In this document: piece after piece, positions 8,728 through 16,658 of the stretch | Layout: each line of letters begins with the position of its first letter | Numbering within the stretch: the first letter of the stretch is position 1 | Source of the DNA: Pleurocapsales cyanobacterium LEGE 10410 | GTDB lineage: Bacteria > Cyanobacteriota > Cyanobacteriia > Cyanobacteriales > Xenococcaceae | Direction of reading: 5' to 3' | Assembly: GCA_015207195.1 (NCBI GenBank) | Contig: JADEXJ010000045.1 | Location: 1 to 40,624 of the forward strand | DNA: 40,624 nt | The notes under the pieces: model-generated | What the model was told of the DNA's origin: nothing | Databases searched by the model: none | Seen by the model: only the letters and a program-made list of their open reading frames with translations | Program-made: the position numbers and the translations under genes

Positions 8728-9062
8728 GAATTATAATAACTTCTCAAGGGTGGTTCCACATTGTCAAGTCTGTTCTCAAAAGCAATTGCCAAGTTTTAAG
8801 ATCATTTGCTAAATCAGCAACGAACTAAGTGAGTAGATTTTTAATAGTGGTTTTAATCGTATTTCTTAGCTCAAAAAATTTGCTCGATCCAGCGAATTTC
8901 TCTCAAAACGCATCTAGAGCAATCCTAAATTATTTGTCAAAATACCTTTTTGTCTGTAATCTTGTTAAATTATGACTCAATCAAATAGGATTAGCGATCG
9001 CAGTTGATTGATTGCTTCAAGCTACGTCTGAATTCAATCTTCAATTTTTTTTGATACTGATT

Positions 9063-9105
9063 ATTTTCGCCTAAATAAGACATTTTGTCTGTCGAAATAA
9101 TCGAC
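9063..9105 (-). promoter_or_regulatory. Promoter box of shared family, upstream of sigma-like gene (site C)
   Basis: Minus strand GTCGATTATTTCGACAGACA (9105-9086) matches the family box at 17 of 20 positions. It ends in the -35-like CAGACA, followed after 17 nt by GAAAAT (9068-9063), a weaker -10. It would start a transcript with a leader of about 320 nt before the sigma-like gene. Confidence 0.5.
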
Positions 9106-9246
9106 TTGACAGTTATTAAGCAAACAATATTGCGATCAGACTACAAAAAAAATATTTTACACATTGTTTAATTGTCGAGCGATTCAACATCCATAAATGC
9201 CAATGGCAAGTAGAATTAAGGGAAAGATTTCATTTATCTAAGCATT

Positions 9247-9293
9247 AAATCCTGATTAAAGCATCAACTAGTAGTTAATATCAGGATTTTTCT
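9247..9293 (+). terminator. Terminator-like hairpin in a gene-free spacer
   Basis: AAATCCTGAT (9247-9256) pairs with ATCAGGATTT (9280-9289) around a loop that itself contains TTAA and AACTA/TAGTT pairings, and is followed by TTTCTC. No protein gene on the plus strand ends near it, so it may end an unannotated small RNA starting within 8728-9246. Confidence 0.45.
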
Positions 9294-9490
9294 CAAAAAT
9301 AAACCCGATACTTCTAACAGAACATGAAAAAATACAGCTGTCTCACATATTTTTCGGCAAAATTATCAGTAATCTATATTTATTTATAGTTATTAGAAAA
9401 TCATCACATCTAAAGCAAAATCAATTCTCTTGGTTAATTGTAGACATAATTTACGGTTGAGTTTACTGCACGTTTAACAGTCTAAATAAT

Positions 9491-10033
9491 ATGCCTAGCG
9501 TTAAAATCGGCGACAAGTGGCTTTTAGGTCGGCACATAGTCTACTGTGCGGACACCTCTAGCAACAAATTTATCAATCACCTACCATCGGAGGCGGCTTT
9601 GGCAATAGTCACCCCTGCTGTTGGCTGGAATCATAACTACTCAATCGACAAGGCACATATTGTTGTGGTAATTCTGGAGGAAGACCAAATATACAATTTC
9701 TGTCATCATCAACAAATGCCTTTTCAATTTGAGTTATTAATCCATAATCTATATATCGCTGTCTTTTCCCGCCGATCTATACACAAGCCCGTCAAACCTT
9801 CTGAAATCGAAGGAATTGAGGGAGTCGTCTCTTTCTTGGTTAATCAATATACTCATTGGGGGGGGATCGTTTTGGCACCTTTTTTAAGAAATGGCGAAAT
9901 TCTCATGACCTGTGAAAGAATGGGGCGGGTCTGCGTGTCGGGAGATAAAAATCCTCAGGCAGTTAAACGGACTCTCACTCGATGGCAAAGTTGGACTAAC
10001 AAGCAAGCACAAAAAGAACTAAGTCCGAGCTAG
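9491..10033 (+). CDS. Free-standing degenerate methyltransferase-like domain protein
   Basis: 180 aa. The whole protein corresponds to residues 262-437 of the ParB-like protein at 5278, with roughly 60% identity counted by eye. Identical blocks include QIYNFC, HQQMPFQFELL, EIEGIEG and TCERMGR. The same catalytic losses are present: no DPPY (PAVGWNHNY instead) and APFLRNGE in place of the SAM-binding loop. The ATG lies exactly at the domain boundary; there is no clear Shine-Dalgarno and no trace of a ParB part upstream. The frame is intact although the two DNA copies have diverged, which argues for selection at the protein level rather than a recent fragment. Function unknown; it may bind the same partner as the larger protein. 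Confidence 0.75.
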   Translation: MPSVKIGDKWLLGRHIVYCADTSSNKFINHLPSEAALAIVTPAVGWNHNYSIDKAHIVVVILEEDQIYNFCHHQQMPFQFELLIHNLYIAVFSRRSIHKPVKPSEIEGIEGVVSFLVNQYTHWGGIVLAPFLRNGEILMTCERMGRVCVSGDKNPQAVKRTLTRWQSWTNKQAQKELSPS

Positions 10034-10058
10034 GTAGTGAAATTATTTCACCACCTCG
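10024..10058 (+). terminator. Hairpin spanning the stop codon of the methyltransferase-like gene
   Basis: CCGAG and GGTAGTGAAA pair with TTTCACCACC and CTCGG, leaving one short bulge. The stem contains the TAG stop codon at 10031. No T-run follows, so it may stabilise the 3' end rather than act as a classical terminator. Confidence 0.4.
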
Positions 10059-10137
10059 GCAAATCAAGAGCTAAATAGTCTGTTGAGTGATGCCAAGTAC
10101 TGCGATCGCCTTTGAAACTAAACGTTTTCCCCTCAAA

Positions 10138-10180
10138 GTTGATTTTTTCGACTGACAAGATTGAGAAAGTAAGCTTAAAT
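10138..10180 (+). promoter_or_regulatory. Promoter of shared family heading the NUDIX leader (site D)
   Basis: GTTGATTTTTTCGACTGACA (10138-10157) ends in CTGACA and is followed after exactly 17 nt by TTAAAT (10175-10180). Similarity with site E continues through the spacer (both have AAGCTTAAAT). Predicted transcription start is near 10187, leaving a leader of about 600 nt before the NUDIX gene, or a separate noncoding RNA. Confidence 0.65.
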
Positions 10181-10788
10181 TAAAATTGAATAGAAATCAG
10201 GTAAGAGTGAAATTACATTTCGCGGTAGAAATGCCAACTTAATGCCTTTTCATGGCTTATCTCAGGTTATTTACAACTTTTTCATAGTTTTGATTGGGAA
10301 AATTAACCCCAGCGTGGTTTATCCTCAGAGATTGTTTCTTTTGTCGGAATAATTCTGGGAATATAGCTGGCGTAAATTTGTTATTGGTATTGGTTTTTTG
10401 GCTAATACCAGGTAGATTCTAAGTCGGGCGACTAATTGTTACCGAAGGGTTAGTCCGATCTCTATTGGAAATAACAGCGTCGGTGAATTAAGATCTGATT
10501 TTAAATTTTGTACGTCCTACATTAGATCGCCAACGAAAATATTATCTAAGTAAGAGTGAATCTGCCAACTCTCAGACTTGGAAAAATGAGTGAAAATATT
10601 GATTTTTATTAGCAACACAGCATTGGTTCAGATTTTAGCCAATATTTCTTAGCTAATATTTCTGCTCTGATCAGTGCGATGTTTTTACCGAGTGCTGGAA
10701 GTTAGTGCAAATATCTTTTTTATGGCTCGAACCTACCAAAAAATTGGCAACCTAGAGCTGTTTTCAACTAAATTTCACGACCAACAAT
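10181..10788 (+). other. Long untranslated leader or noncoding RNA region before NUDIX gene
   Basis: No ORF is convincing. The region has an internal repeat (GTAAGAGTGAA at 10201-10211 and 10550-10560, each followed by TGCCAAC) and a 7-bp perfect hairpin TGGTATT/AATACCA at 10385-10410. It shares two phrases with the leader after site E: TAACCC with AGCGTGGTT (10304-10319) and GGCGTAAATTT (10369-10379). Function unknown. Confidence 0.4.
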
Positions 10789-11325
10789 ATGATTAAACTA
10801 AGTAACGATCGAGGCAACAGCAACAGCTTCCGTACAATCATCAACCCGATCAAAGAATTTGGCAATTTTGCAGCTCGTTTGCACCACTTTGCCAGGTCAG
10901 TGTTGGGTCTTATTTTTCGACATCCCGTCACGGGTACTAATATTATACCTGTTTTAGCAGATGGTCGAATTGTCCTATCTCGACGACGGGATACTGGACT
11001 TTGGGCTTTACCAGGCGGTATGGTTGAATGGGGAGAAGATATTGCTACCACGGTTCGGCGAGAGCTTGCAGAAGAGACGGGGTTAGAATTAATTCGTGTT
11101 TCTCGGTTGGTGGGAGTATATTCTCAACCCGAACGAGATCCGCGAGTTCACTCAATCTGTGTTGTAGTAGAAGCAGAGGTAACAGGAAAAATAGAAATTC
11201 AGGACAAACACGAAATTTGCGAAGTTGAAGCTTTTGAACTCAAGGATCTGCCTTTAACCAGGCTTTCTTATGACAACGAAGATCAGCTTAAGAATTATTT
11301 AGATCAGCTGCTTGTTCTAGCTTAA
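10789..11325 (+). CDS. NUDIX hydrolase
   Basis: 178 aa, soluble. A full Nudix box GX5EX7REUXEEXGU is present: G77, E83, R91-E92, E95-E96, G98 in GGMVEWGEDIATTVRRELAEETG. About 45 N-terminal residues precede the first strand (TGTNIIPVLADGRIVLSRRRDTGLWALPGG). Members hydrolyse nucleoside diphosphates linked to another group; the box does not reveal the substrate. The protein lies just before the FAAL, but nothing links it to lipid synthesis, and it appears to have its own distant promoter. An alternative start within the first 45 residues is possible. Confidence 0.9.
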   Translation: MIKLSNDRGNSNSFRTIINPIKEFGNFAARLHHFARSVLGLIFRHPVTGTNIIPVLADGRIVLSRRRDTGLWALPGGMVEWGEDIATTVRRELAEETGLELIRVSRLVGVYSQPERDPRVHSICVVVEAEVTGKIEIQDKHEICEVEAFELKDLPLTRLSYDNEDQLKNYLDQLLVLA

Positions 11326-11558
11326 ATCTTTAAATAAAGAAAAATTTTGGCGTTGGTAAGTCAGAATATGATTTTCTAAGAATTAAGTATTTTTAATTTC
11401 AGGTCGGAGGCAATAACAACCGATCGCCAGTCGCTCAAAAGATGATCGGCGGTTCGAGTTATCACAAGCCTCGTCCGAAAACGTCAACGTTCGCTAAACT
11501 ACCGTCAAAATTGGTTTTTTGGGGTTTAAAAATTAGTTTGAAATTTTAGGAGTACAAG

Positions 11559-13402
11559 ATGACTGCTGCGAGCCGAGAATGGCTGGAAAACCAAAACCGA
11601 CCAGCGACAATTATCGAGCTATTGAGTTGGAGAGCTCAATCTCAGCCAGAAAAGATCGCCTATACTTATCTGCGTCATGGCGAAACCGAATCGGGTCAAT
11701 TGACCTATGGCGAACTAGATCGCCGAGCGCGAGCGGTAGCCAACCAGCTACAGCAGCGAGACCCCCCTGGTAGTCGGGCATTACTGCTCTATCCACCAGG
11801 ATTAGAATTTATTGTTGCTTTATTTGGCTGTTGGTATGCAGGCATTATCGCCGTACCTGCTTATCCACCAAGGCGCAATCAAAACCTCTCGCGACTTCAA
11901 TCAATTGTTACCAACGCAAGAGCCTCGGTCGTTCTTAGCACCAGCACCTTGGTCGCCCAAATTCAAAATCGCCTGAACGATCATCGCGATCTTGCAATTC
12001 TCCCCTGGCAGGCAACAGACAGTATTTTCTCCCCGTCCGAGTCCGCTCCCCGTTGGCAGCAACCAGCGATCGCAATATAGCATTGCTCCAATATACTTCT
12101 GGCTCTACAGGAAATCCTAAAGGTGTAGCGATCGCCCATGATAATTTATGGCACAATCTTGATGCCATCTATCAATGTTTTGGTCATCAACCCGACAGCA
12201 GGGGGGTCATCTGGCTGCCTCCCTACCACGATATGGGATTGATTGGCGGAATCCTACAGCCCCTTTACGGCGGTTTTGAAGTTACTTTAATGTCTCCCGT
12301 AGATTTCTTGCAAAAACCCTGGCGTTGGCTTCAAGCAATTTCTCGCTATCGGGCAACTACCAGTGGCGGACCAAATTTTGCTTACGAGCTGTGCGCTCGC
12401 AAAATAACGGAGGAACAGCTTTCTCGTTTAGACTTGAGCAGTTGGGAGGTAGCATTTACTGGTGCTGAGCCAATCAATGCAGAAACTATCGAGCAGTTTG
12501 CTACTGTCTTCGCTCCCTGTGGCTTTCGTCGAGAAGCTTTTTATCCCTGCTACGGTATGGCAGAAACCACCTTGATTGTTTCGGGAGGTTCGACAACCGC
12601 TGCTCCAGTATTGCACTCGGTAAAAGCCAGTTCTCTGGCACAAAATCAAATCGTGGCTGCAAATGGAGAGCAAGATAGCCGTACCGTTGTTGGCTGCGGA
12701 AAAAGTCTAGCGGATCAAACAGTACTTATCGTCGATCCAGAAACCAGAATTGAATGTCCTGAAGACCAAGTTGGGGAAATTTGGGTTGCTGGACCATCCG
12801 TCGCCCGTGGCTATTGGCAGCGTCCCCAAGAAACAGAACAGGCATTTCAGGCCTATCTTGCCGATACTAATGCTGGACCATTTTTACGCACGGGAGATTT
12901 AGGATTTATTAGTGAGGGAGAACTGTATATTACAGGGCGCATTAAAGACACAATCATCATTCGGGGACAAAACCACTACCCCACGGATATTGAGCGGACA
13001 GTAGAAAACAGCCATCCAGCACTAAGACTCGGCTGTGGTGCAGCTTTTGGTATAGAAATCGCTGGTCGAGAACGATTAGTAGTGGTTCAAGAAGTAGAGC
13101 GTTCCTATCTACGCCGACTCGACGATCGAGAAGTAGTGGGACAACTACGTCAGGCAGTGGCAAGCGAGCATGGTTTAGAAGTTTATGCTGCGGTGCTGGT
13201 GAAGACGGGAAGCATTCCCAAAACTTCTAGCGGTAAAATTCGCCGTTATGCTTGTCGGTCTAGTTTCGAGACGGGCAGCTTGAATGTGGTTTCTGACTGG
13301 AGTGAGAATCCCCACGGCAAAGCTGAGTTCGTACACCTGTGGACTCAAACTGAGTCTCTATTAAAGAAACTACAGCCCAGTGAACATAATTCAAATTTGT
13401 AA
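11559..13402 (+). pseudogene. Fatty acyl-AMP ligase (FAAL), interrupted by a frameshift
   Basis: Two overlapping frames together make one FAAL of about 610 aa. Frame one (11559-12080) carries the N-terminus (PATIIELLSWRAQSQPEKIA, LTYGELDRRARAVANQL, GIIAVPAYPPRR) and stops after PRWQQPAIAI. A frame displaced by -1 continues at once with NIALLQYTSGSTGNPKGVAI (the AMP-binding P-loop), FYPCYGMAETTLIVSGG, TGDLGF and the final catalytic Lys in KTSSGKIRRYA, to 13402. Adding one base near 12075 would restore a single frame reading PAIANIALLQYTSG. FAALs activate a fatty acid as acyl-AMP and load it onto an ACP; the ACP at 17706 is the likely acceptor. The start has a good AGGAG. The break may be a real mutation or a sequencing error. 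Confidence 0.88.
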
Positions 13403-13427
13403 ACTACACCATCTAAAGAGGTACAGG

Positions 13428-13709
13428 ATGATCGTAACTACTAAAAACGACTATCAAATTGATACTGAGAGACTTATCAATCAACTCGACGAATTAGACG
13501 AATTGCATCCTTTAGATTTTCGCCTGGCTTTTGGTCTAACTCACGAACAAGCAGCAGAAGAGTTATGTTTAGAACCACAGACAATGAGAGCTTACCTAAA
13601 AAACAATCCATCTAGGCGAGTCAAAAAATTAGCAGCCACCATCGCCAAGAAATGGCTTTCTGGAGAACGCCCGTTAGTTGACGTAAAATATTTACTCGAA
13701 CCGCGCTGA
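13428..13709 (+). CDS. Small HTH-like protein, 93 aa, unknown function
   Basis: The ATG at 13428 follows AAAGAGGTACAGG, a good ribosome site; an upstream start at 13380 would overlap the FAAL end and is less likely. The N-terminus is acidic (INQLDELDELHPLDF). The central stretch FRLAFGLTHEQAAEELCLEPQTMRAYL reads like a helix-turn-helix, and the basic C-terminus (SRRVKKLAATIAKKWL) could contact DNA. No family is recognised. Directly behind the FAAL and on the same strand, it may be co-transcribed with it and be a local regulator, but this is inference. Confidence 0.7.
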   Translation: MIVTTKNDYQIDTERLINQLDELDELHPLDFRLAFGLTHEQAAEELCLEPQTMRAYLKNNPSRRVKKLAATIAKKWLSGERPLVDVKYLLEPR

Positions 13710-13810
13710 GACGTACGATTATAGGCGTACAGAGTACGTAGTGCTATATCTGGGATAATAGTGGCGATCGCCCTGTAGACTTTTCGCACGACATAATTAA
13801 CCCCGACATA

Positions 13811-14092
13811 TCAACCCCGATTGTCGGTAGAAAGAGGTGTTGGGTATGGTCTAACCTCAGTAACCGAGTCAACTTGACTTTCGATTGATTGTGGTTGACG
13901 AGACAAATTTGTCATTAAATATGCAACAACTGCATCGGTATGCAGCCCTGCAAGCTTGGCGATCGCTTCTGCTCGCTCTCTTTCTTCAGGAGAGGAAACC
14001 GAACGGGCAAATCCAGCAGCTTCTGATTTAGATAGCAAGGTGCAATAAACCTGAAGATAAATTTGGGAATAGTCGTAGGGATGATAATTCAT
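13811..14092 (-). CDS. Hypothetical protein, 93 aa
   Basis: Opposite strand to the biosynthetic genes. The ATG at 14092 is preferred over TTG at 14098; no clear ribosome site is seen. The middle is helical with alternating charge (SSPEERERAEAIAKLAGLHTDAVVAYLMTN), and the last 30 residues look unstructured and proline-rich. No family is recognised, and there is no membrane segment. It could be a small DNA-binding or adaptor protein; the evidence is composition only. Confidence 0.5.
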   Translation of the reverse strand: MNYHPYDYSQIYLQVYCTLLSKSEAAGFARSVSSPEERERAEAIAKLAGLHTDAVVAYLMTNLSRQPQSIESQVDSVTEVRPYPTPLSTDNRG

Positions 14093-14552
14093 TAGCAATA
14101 AGTAATTTTTTTAATTTGGCTATGGGAGTTTTAGTTCTACGTTGAAATATATAGATTGAGAAAATAGCCTAAAAGTTCTCTGGTTAACAATTATTAATCT
14201 CAATGGAATTAATTAATTTACAGGTTAATTAATCCAGCTAAATCTGGGCTAAACTATAGCTGATATTTTACTGAGAACGCTAATCTGTGGTTAGTATAAC
14301 ACTGCTAAAACCCAGAAAACATCCATAAAAATTCAGGTATTGAGCAAAAACACGGCTAAAACCCAGAAAACATCCTACTTTGATATTAAGTAAAAACACG
14401 TATAAGTCCCTTCGCGGGAAAATCAGGAACAATAAATTTTATAAGTCCTACGAGCCAAAGCGATCGCCCTGGCGGTGAAATGTATTCACCGTCAAATAAT
14501 TATCTCTTGAAATATGTCCTATTAAACAACTATCCTCAAGCAGGAGTCCACC
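14093..14552. other. Intergenic region with direct repeats and a hairpin
   Basis: It contains a 21-bp direct repeat (GCTAAAACCCAGAAAACATCC at 14304-14324 and 14355-14375, period 51), with the neighbouring AAAAACACG also repeated. A hairpin CGGTGAA/TTCACCG lies at 14473-14491, about 60 nt before the next gene. No ORF is convincing. Confidence 0.55.
14304..14399. repeat. Two-copy direct repeat, 21-bp core, period 51
   Basis: The 21-bp core is identical in both copies, and a linked GAGCAAAAACACG/AAGTAAAAACACG segment is near-identical. Two copies only, without array character, so this is not CRISPR. Confidence 0.7.
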
Positions 14553-14747
14553 ATGAAAATTCAAAATATAATCGCCATCAATGGTTATACCCTGTTAATT
14601 TATTGCTTGGATCGACTGTATCGTTTTAGCATTATTGACCCGTCTGGTGTGACATTCAACTTTGACTGCAAGTTTTTGACCGCCGAAGCAGCGAATGCTG
14701 AAGGACGCGTGGCGGTAGAAATTGCCTATAGCTTAGACCGTATTTAA
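14553..14747 (+). CDS. Small hypothetical protein, 64 aa
   Basis: The start follows CAGGAGTCCACC, a good Shine-Dalgarno. The protein begins MKIQNIIAINGYTLLIYCLDRLYRFSIID and alternates polar and hydrophobic residues as in a small beta-sheet fold, ending in a helix (AEAANAEGRVAVEIAYSLDRI). No signal peptide is convincing and no family is recognised. It sits in the block of small genes between the FAAL and the desaturases. Confidence 0.55.
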   Translation: MKIQNIIAINGYTLLIYCLDRLYRFSIIDPSGVTFNFDCKFLTAEAANAEGRVAVEIAYSLDRI

Positions 14748-15299
14748 TTAGCAGATAAATTGCTCTTAACTATAGCCAAAAGCTCACTATAGCCAAAAAA
14801 TTTAACAATGTAGATTGTTTCCACAGACAAAATTGAAGAACCAAGCTTAAATATAATTAGAAAGGGAAAGGAAAGTGAGCCAAAGAGTTCGGTCGTTTTA
14901 ACTCAAGTAAAACACCCAAAAAAAATACAGTTAAGTTTCTATTTGGTGCTGAAGTGGTGCCAACAAATTTTACTTATTGGGTCAAGGTTTGCTAAGAAAA
15001 AACGACGGAGTATAGCCAATAGAACCTGCAAAGATCTGCGGACAAGTGCTTGATGCTTTCAAATAAGTAGCGGAGCTGATGGCGTAAATTTCAACTATGA
15101 TTTTTAAGCTCTATCAGCCGAGTCAAGAGCTAACCCGTAGCGTGGTTGCCCCAGTGTAACCATCGATCGCATCCTTTGACTATTCAATCAATCGAGGTAG
15201 CAGGTTAGATATAGGTGCTTTTTGAATTTAATTAATGTGGGTTTATTTACGCCCATATTTACTACAGTTAACTTTCAGTGTTAAAAGAGGAAACAATTA
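14748..15299 (+). other. Leader region with promoter site E, before the 107-aa gene
   Basis: 552 nt with no ORF. It contains a repeated CTATAGCCAAAA motif (near 14770 and 14788), promoter site E, and the phrases GGCGTAAATTT (15081-15091) and TAACCCGTAGCGTGGTT (15131-15147), both of which also occur in the leader after site D. It is probably a long 5' leader or a noncoding RNA. Confidence 0.4.
14810..14852 (+). promoter_or_regulatory. Promoter of shared family heading the small-gene leader (site E)
   Basis: GTAGATTGTTTCCACAGACA (14810-14829) ends in the -35-like CAGACA and is followed after 17 nt by TTAAAT (14847-14852). The spacer ending CAAGCTTAAAT resembles that of site D. It would drive a leader of about 440 nt before the gene at 15300 and possibly the desaturase genes behind it. 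Confidence 0.6.
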
Positions 15300-15623
15300 A
15301 TGTGGGCTACCGACCCAAAAAGCGGCAAAAAAGTTCGGTTTTATAGTCGCCTAGAAGCTAAAAAAAAACTCGATATCAGTGAAGCCACATTCCATAAATA
15401 CATCAATGTATTAGTTGTTAGCTGGAAAGAAAGATTTCAATACATACCCAAGCAAACTCACTGGAGCGATTATCAAGTTTACTGTCTAAATTTTGTCAAA
15501 CGTTTATTCAAAACGGGACGCAATGAATTAGAAGTTATCAACTACATCCTCCAGTATCAAATACCAGAGCCACTAGAGCCAGAAGATAATTTCAATTCCG
15601 ATAGAGATATTTTAAGCTCTTGA
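15300..15623 (+). CDS. Small HTH-like protein, 107 aa, unknown function
   Basis: The start follows AAAAGAGGAAAC, a clear ribosome site. The N-terminal third reads SRLEAKKKLDISEATFHKYINVL, resembling a MerR- or excisionase-like helix-turn-helix. The middle (WSDYQVYCLNFVKRLFKTGRNELEVINYIL) is helical and the C-terminus is acidic and probably disordered. No family is recognised with confidence. It is the first gene after promoter site E and lies 44 nt before the first desaturase, so a role in controlling the lipid cluster is possible. Confidence 0.65.
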   Translation: MWATDPKSGKKVRFYSRLEAKKKLDISEATFHKYINVLVVSWKERFQYIPKQTHWSDYQVYCLNFVKRLFKTGRNELEVINYILQYQIPEPLEPEDNFNSDRDILSS

Positions 15624-15666
15624 GGAAATCGAAGCTCAGTCAATCAAAATTATCACCAAGAGAGCG

Positions 15667-16632
15667 ATGCTATTACGACCAAATAAAACAAGGCGAATTG
15701 AGTTGAAGACTGATTCCCCGCAACGGGATCGAACCCAGACTGCTCAGGCTCGTTTCAAACGAGTACAAAGCTATTTTGGCTGGGCTGCTGTTTTAATACC
15801 TACTCTGGGCTTACTGGTGACAGTTGCTTTAATTCCTACCATAGGTATAGATCTGATCGCAGTATACCTATTAGTCGGGATGTATGTTTTGACCACTCTG
15901 GGTTTAGAAGTAGGTTTTCATCGGCATTTTTCCCACTGTGCCTTTCAAACTACTACCGCGATGCGAGTTGCCCTAGCTATTTTTGGTTCGATGGCGGGAA
16001 TGGGACACGTCATTCATTGGGTGAGTCATCATCGAGGTCATCACCAAGGTAGCGATCGCCCTGTAGATCCTCACTCCCCTCATATCAATGCCGAGGGGAA
16101 AAAACTTGAGGGGCTTGGTGGACTGTGGCACGCCCATATCGGCTGGTTTTTCAAGAGTGAATTCCCCAACGTACTGCTAACCAAAGACCTGCTGCGAGAT
16201 CCAGTTATGGTTAAGGTCAATCAACTGTACCTGTTCTGGGTGTTCTTAGGTTTTGCTATTCCCGCAGCTTTAGGGGGAATTTTAATCGGAACTTGGAGCG
16301 GAGTCTTACAGGGGTTACTCTGGGGCGGATTTGTGCGGGTATTTCTGGCACATCACGCTTTTTGGGGCATCAACTCCATCTGTCACGTCTATGGCAGTCG
16401 TCCTTTTGTTACGGGCGATCGCAGTACCAATAACCTTTGGCTTGCCATCCCAACTATGGGTGAATCTTGGCATAATAACCATCACGCATTTTCCAACTCG
16501 GCAATTGTCGGACTAAATTGGTGGCAAATCGACCCTAGTGCTTGGGTAATTCGAGCATTAGCAGTTGTCGGCTTGGTTTGGGATGTTAAGGCTCCTTCAA
16601 CAGCAGCGATCGAGTCCAAAAGAGTCAAATAA
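15667..16632 (+). CDS. Membrane fatty-acyl desaturase (first of tandem pair)
   Basis: 321 aa, delta-9-desaturase-like membrane di-iron family. All three histidine boxes are present: HRHFSH (85-90), HHRGHH (121-126) and HNNHH (269-273). Four hydrophobic segments flank them (for example AAVLIPTLGLLVTVALIPTIGI and IPAALGGILIGTWSGVLQGLLW). Such enzymes insert a double bond (some relatives a triple bond) into acyl chains on CoA, lipid or ACP. Placed between the FAAL and a free-standing ACP, it likely acts on an ACP-bound fatty acid, as the JamB-type enzymes do beside JamA/JamC. Start ATG at 15667 with AAGAGAG upstream. It is paralogous to the next gene. Confidence 0.92.
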   Translation: MLLRPNKTRRIELKTDSPQRDRTQTAQARFKRVQSYFGWAAVLIPTLGLLVTVALIPTIGIDLIAVYLLVGMYVLTTLGLEVGFHRHFSHCAFQTTTAMRVALAIFGSMAGMGHVIHWVSHHRGHHQGSDRPVDPHSPHINAEGKKLEGLGGLWHAHIGWFFKSEFPNVLLTKDLLRDPVMVKVNQLYLFWVFLGFAIPAALGGILIGTWSGVLQGLLWGGFVRVFLAHHAFWGINSICHVYGSRPFVTGDRSTNNLWLAIPTMGESWHNNHHAFSNSAIVGLNWWQIDPSAWVIRALAVVGLVWDVKAPSTAAIESKRVK

Positions 16633-16658
16633 ATCTTAGTTTTTCTCATGAGCTTGCG

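Larger units (their letters stand above)
8728..9490. other. Intergenic region with promoter box and a plus-strand terminator
   Basis: 763 nt between the divergent sigma-like gene and the free-standing methyltransferase-like gene. It contains promoter box C (9063-9105, minus), a weaker TTTTTGTCTGT copy near 8948-8958, and a plus-strand terminator-like hairpin at 9247-9293. No protein-coding frame is convincing. Confidence 0.5.

Noticed and set aside
12053-12080. Programmed -1 frameshifting in the FAAL
   Set aside because: No slippery heptamer or following stem is visible, and FAALs are normally single-frame genes; mutation or sequencing error is simpler.
14304-14399. CRISPR-like repeat
   Set aside because: Only two copies, no further spacers and no cas genes nearby.
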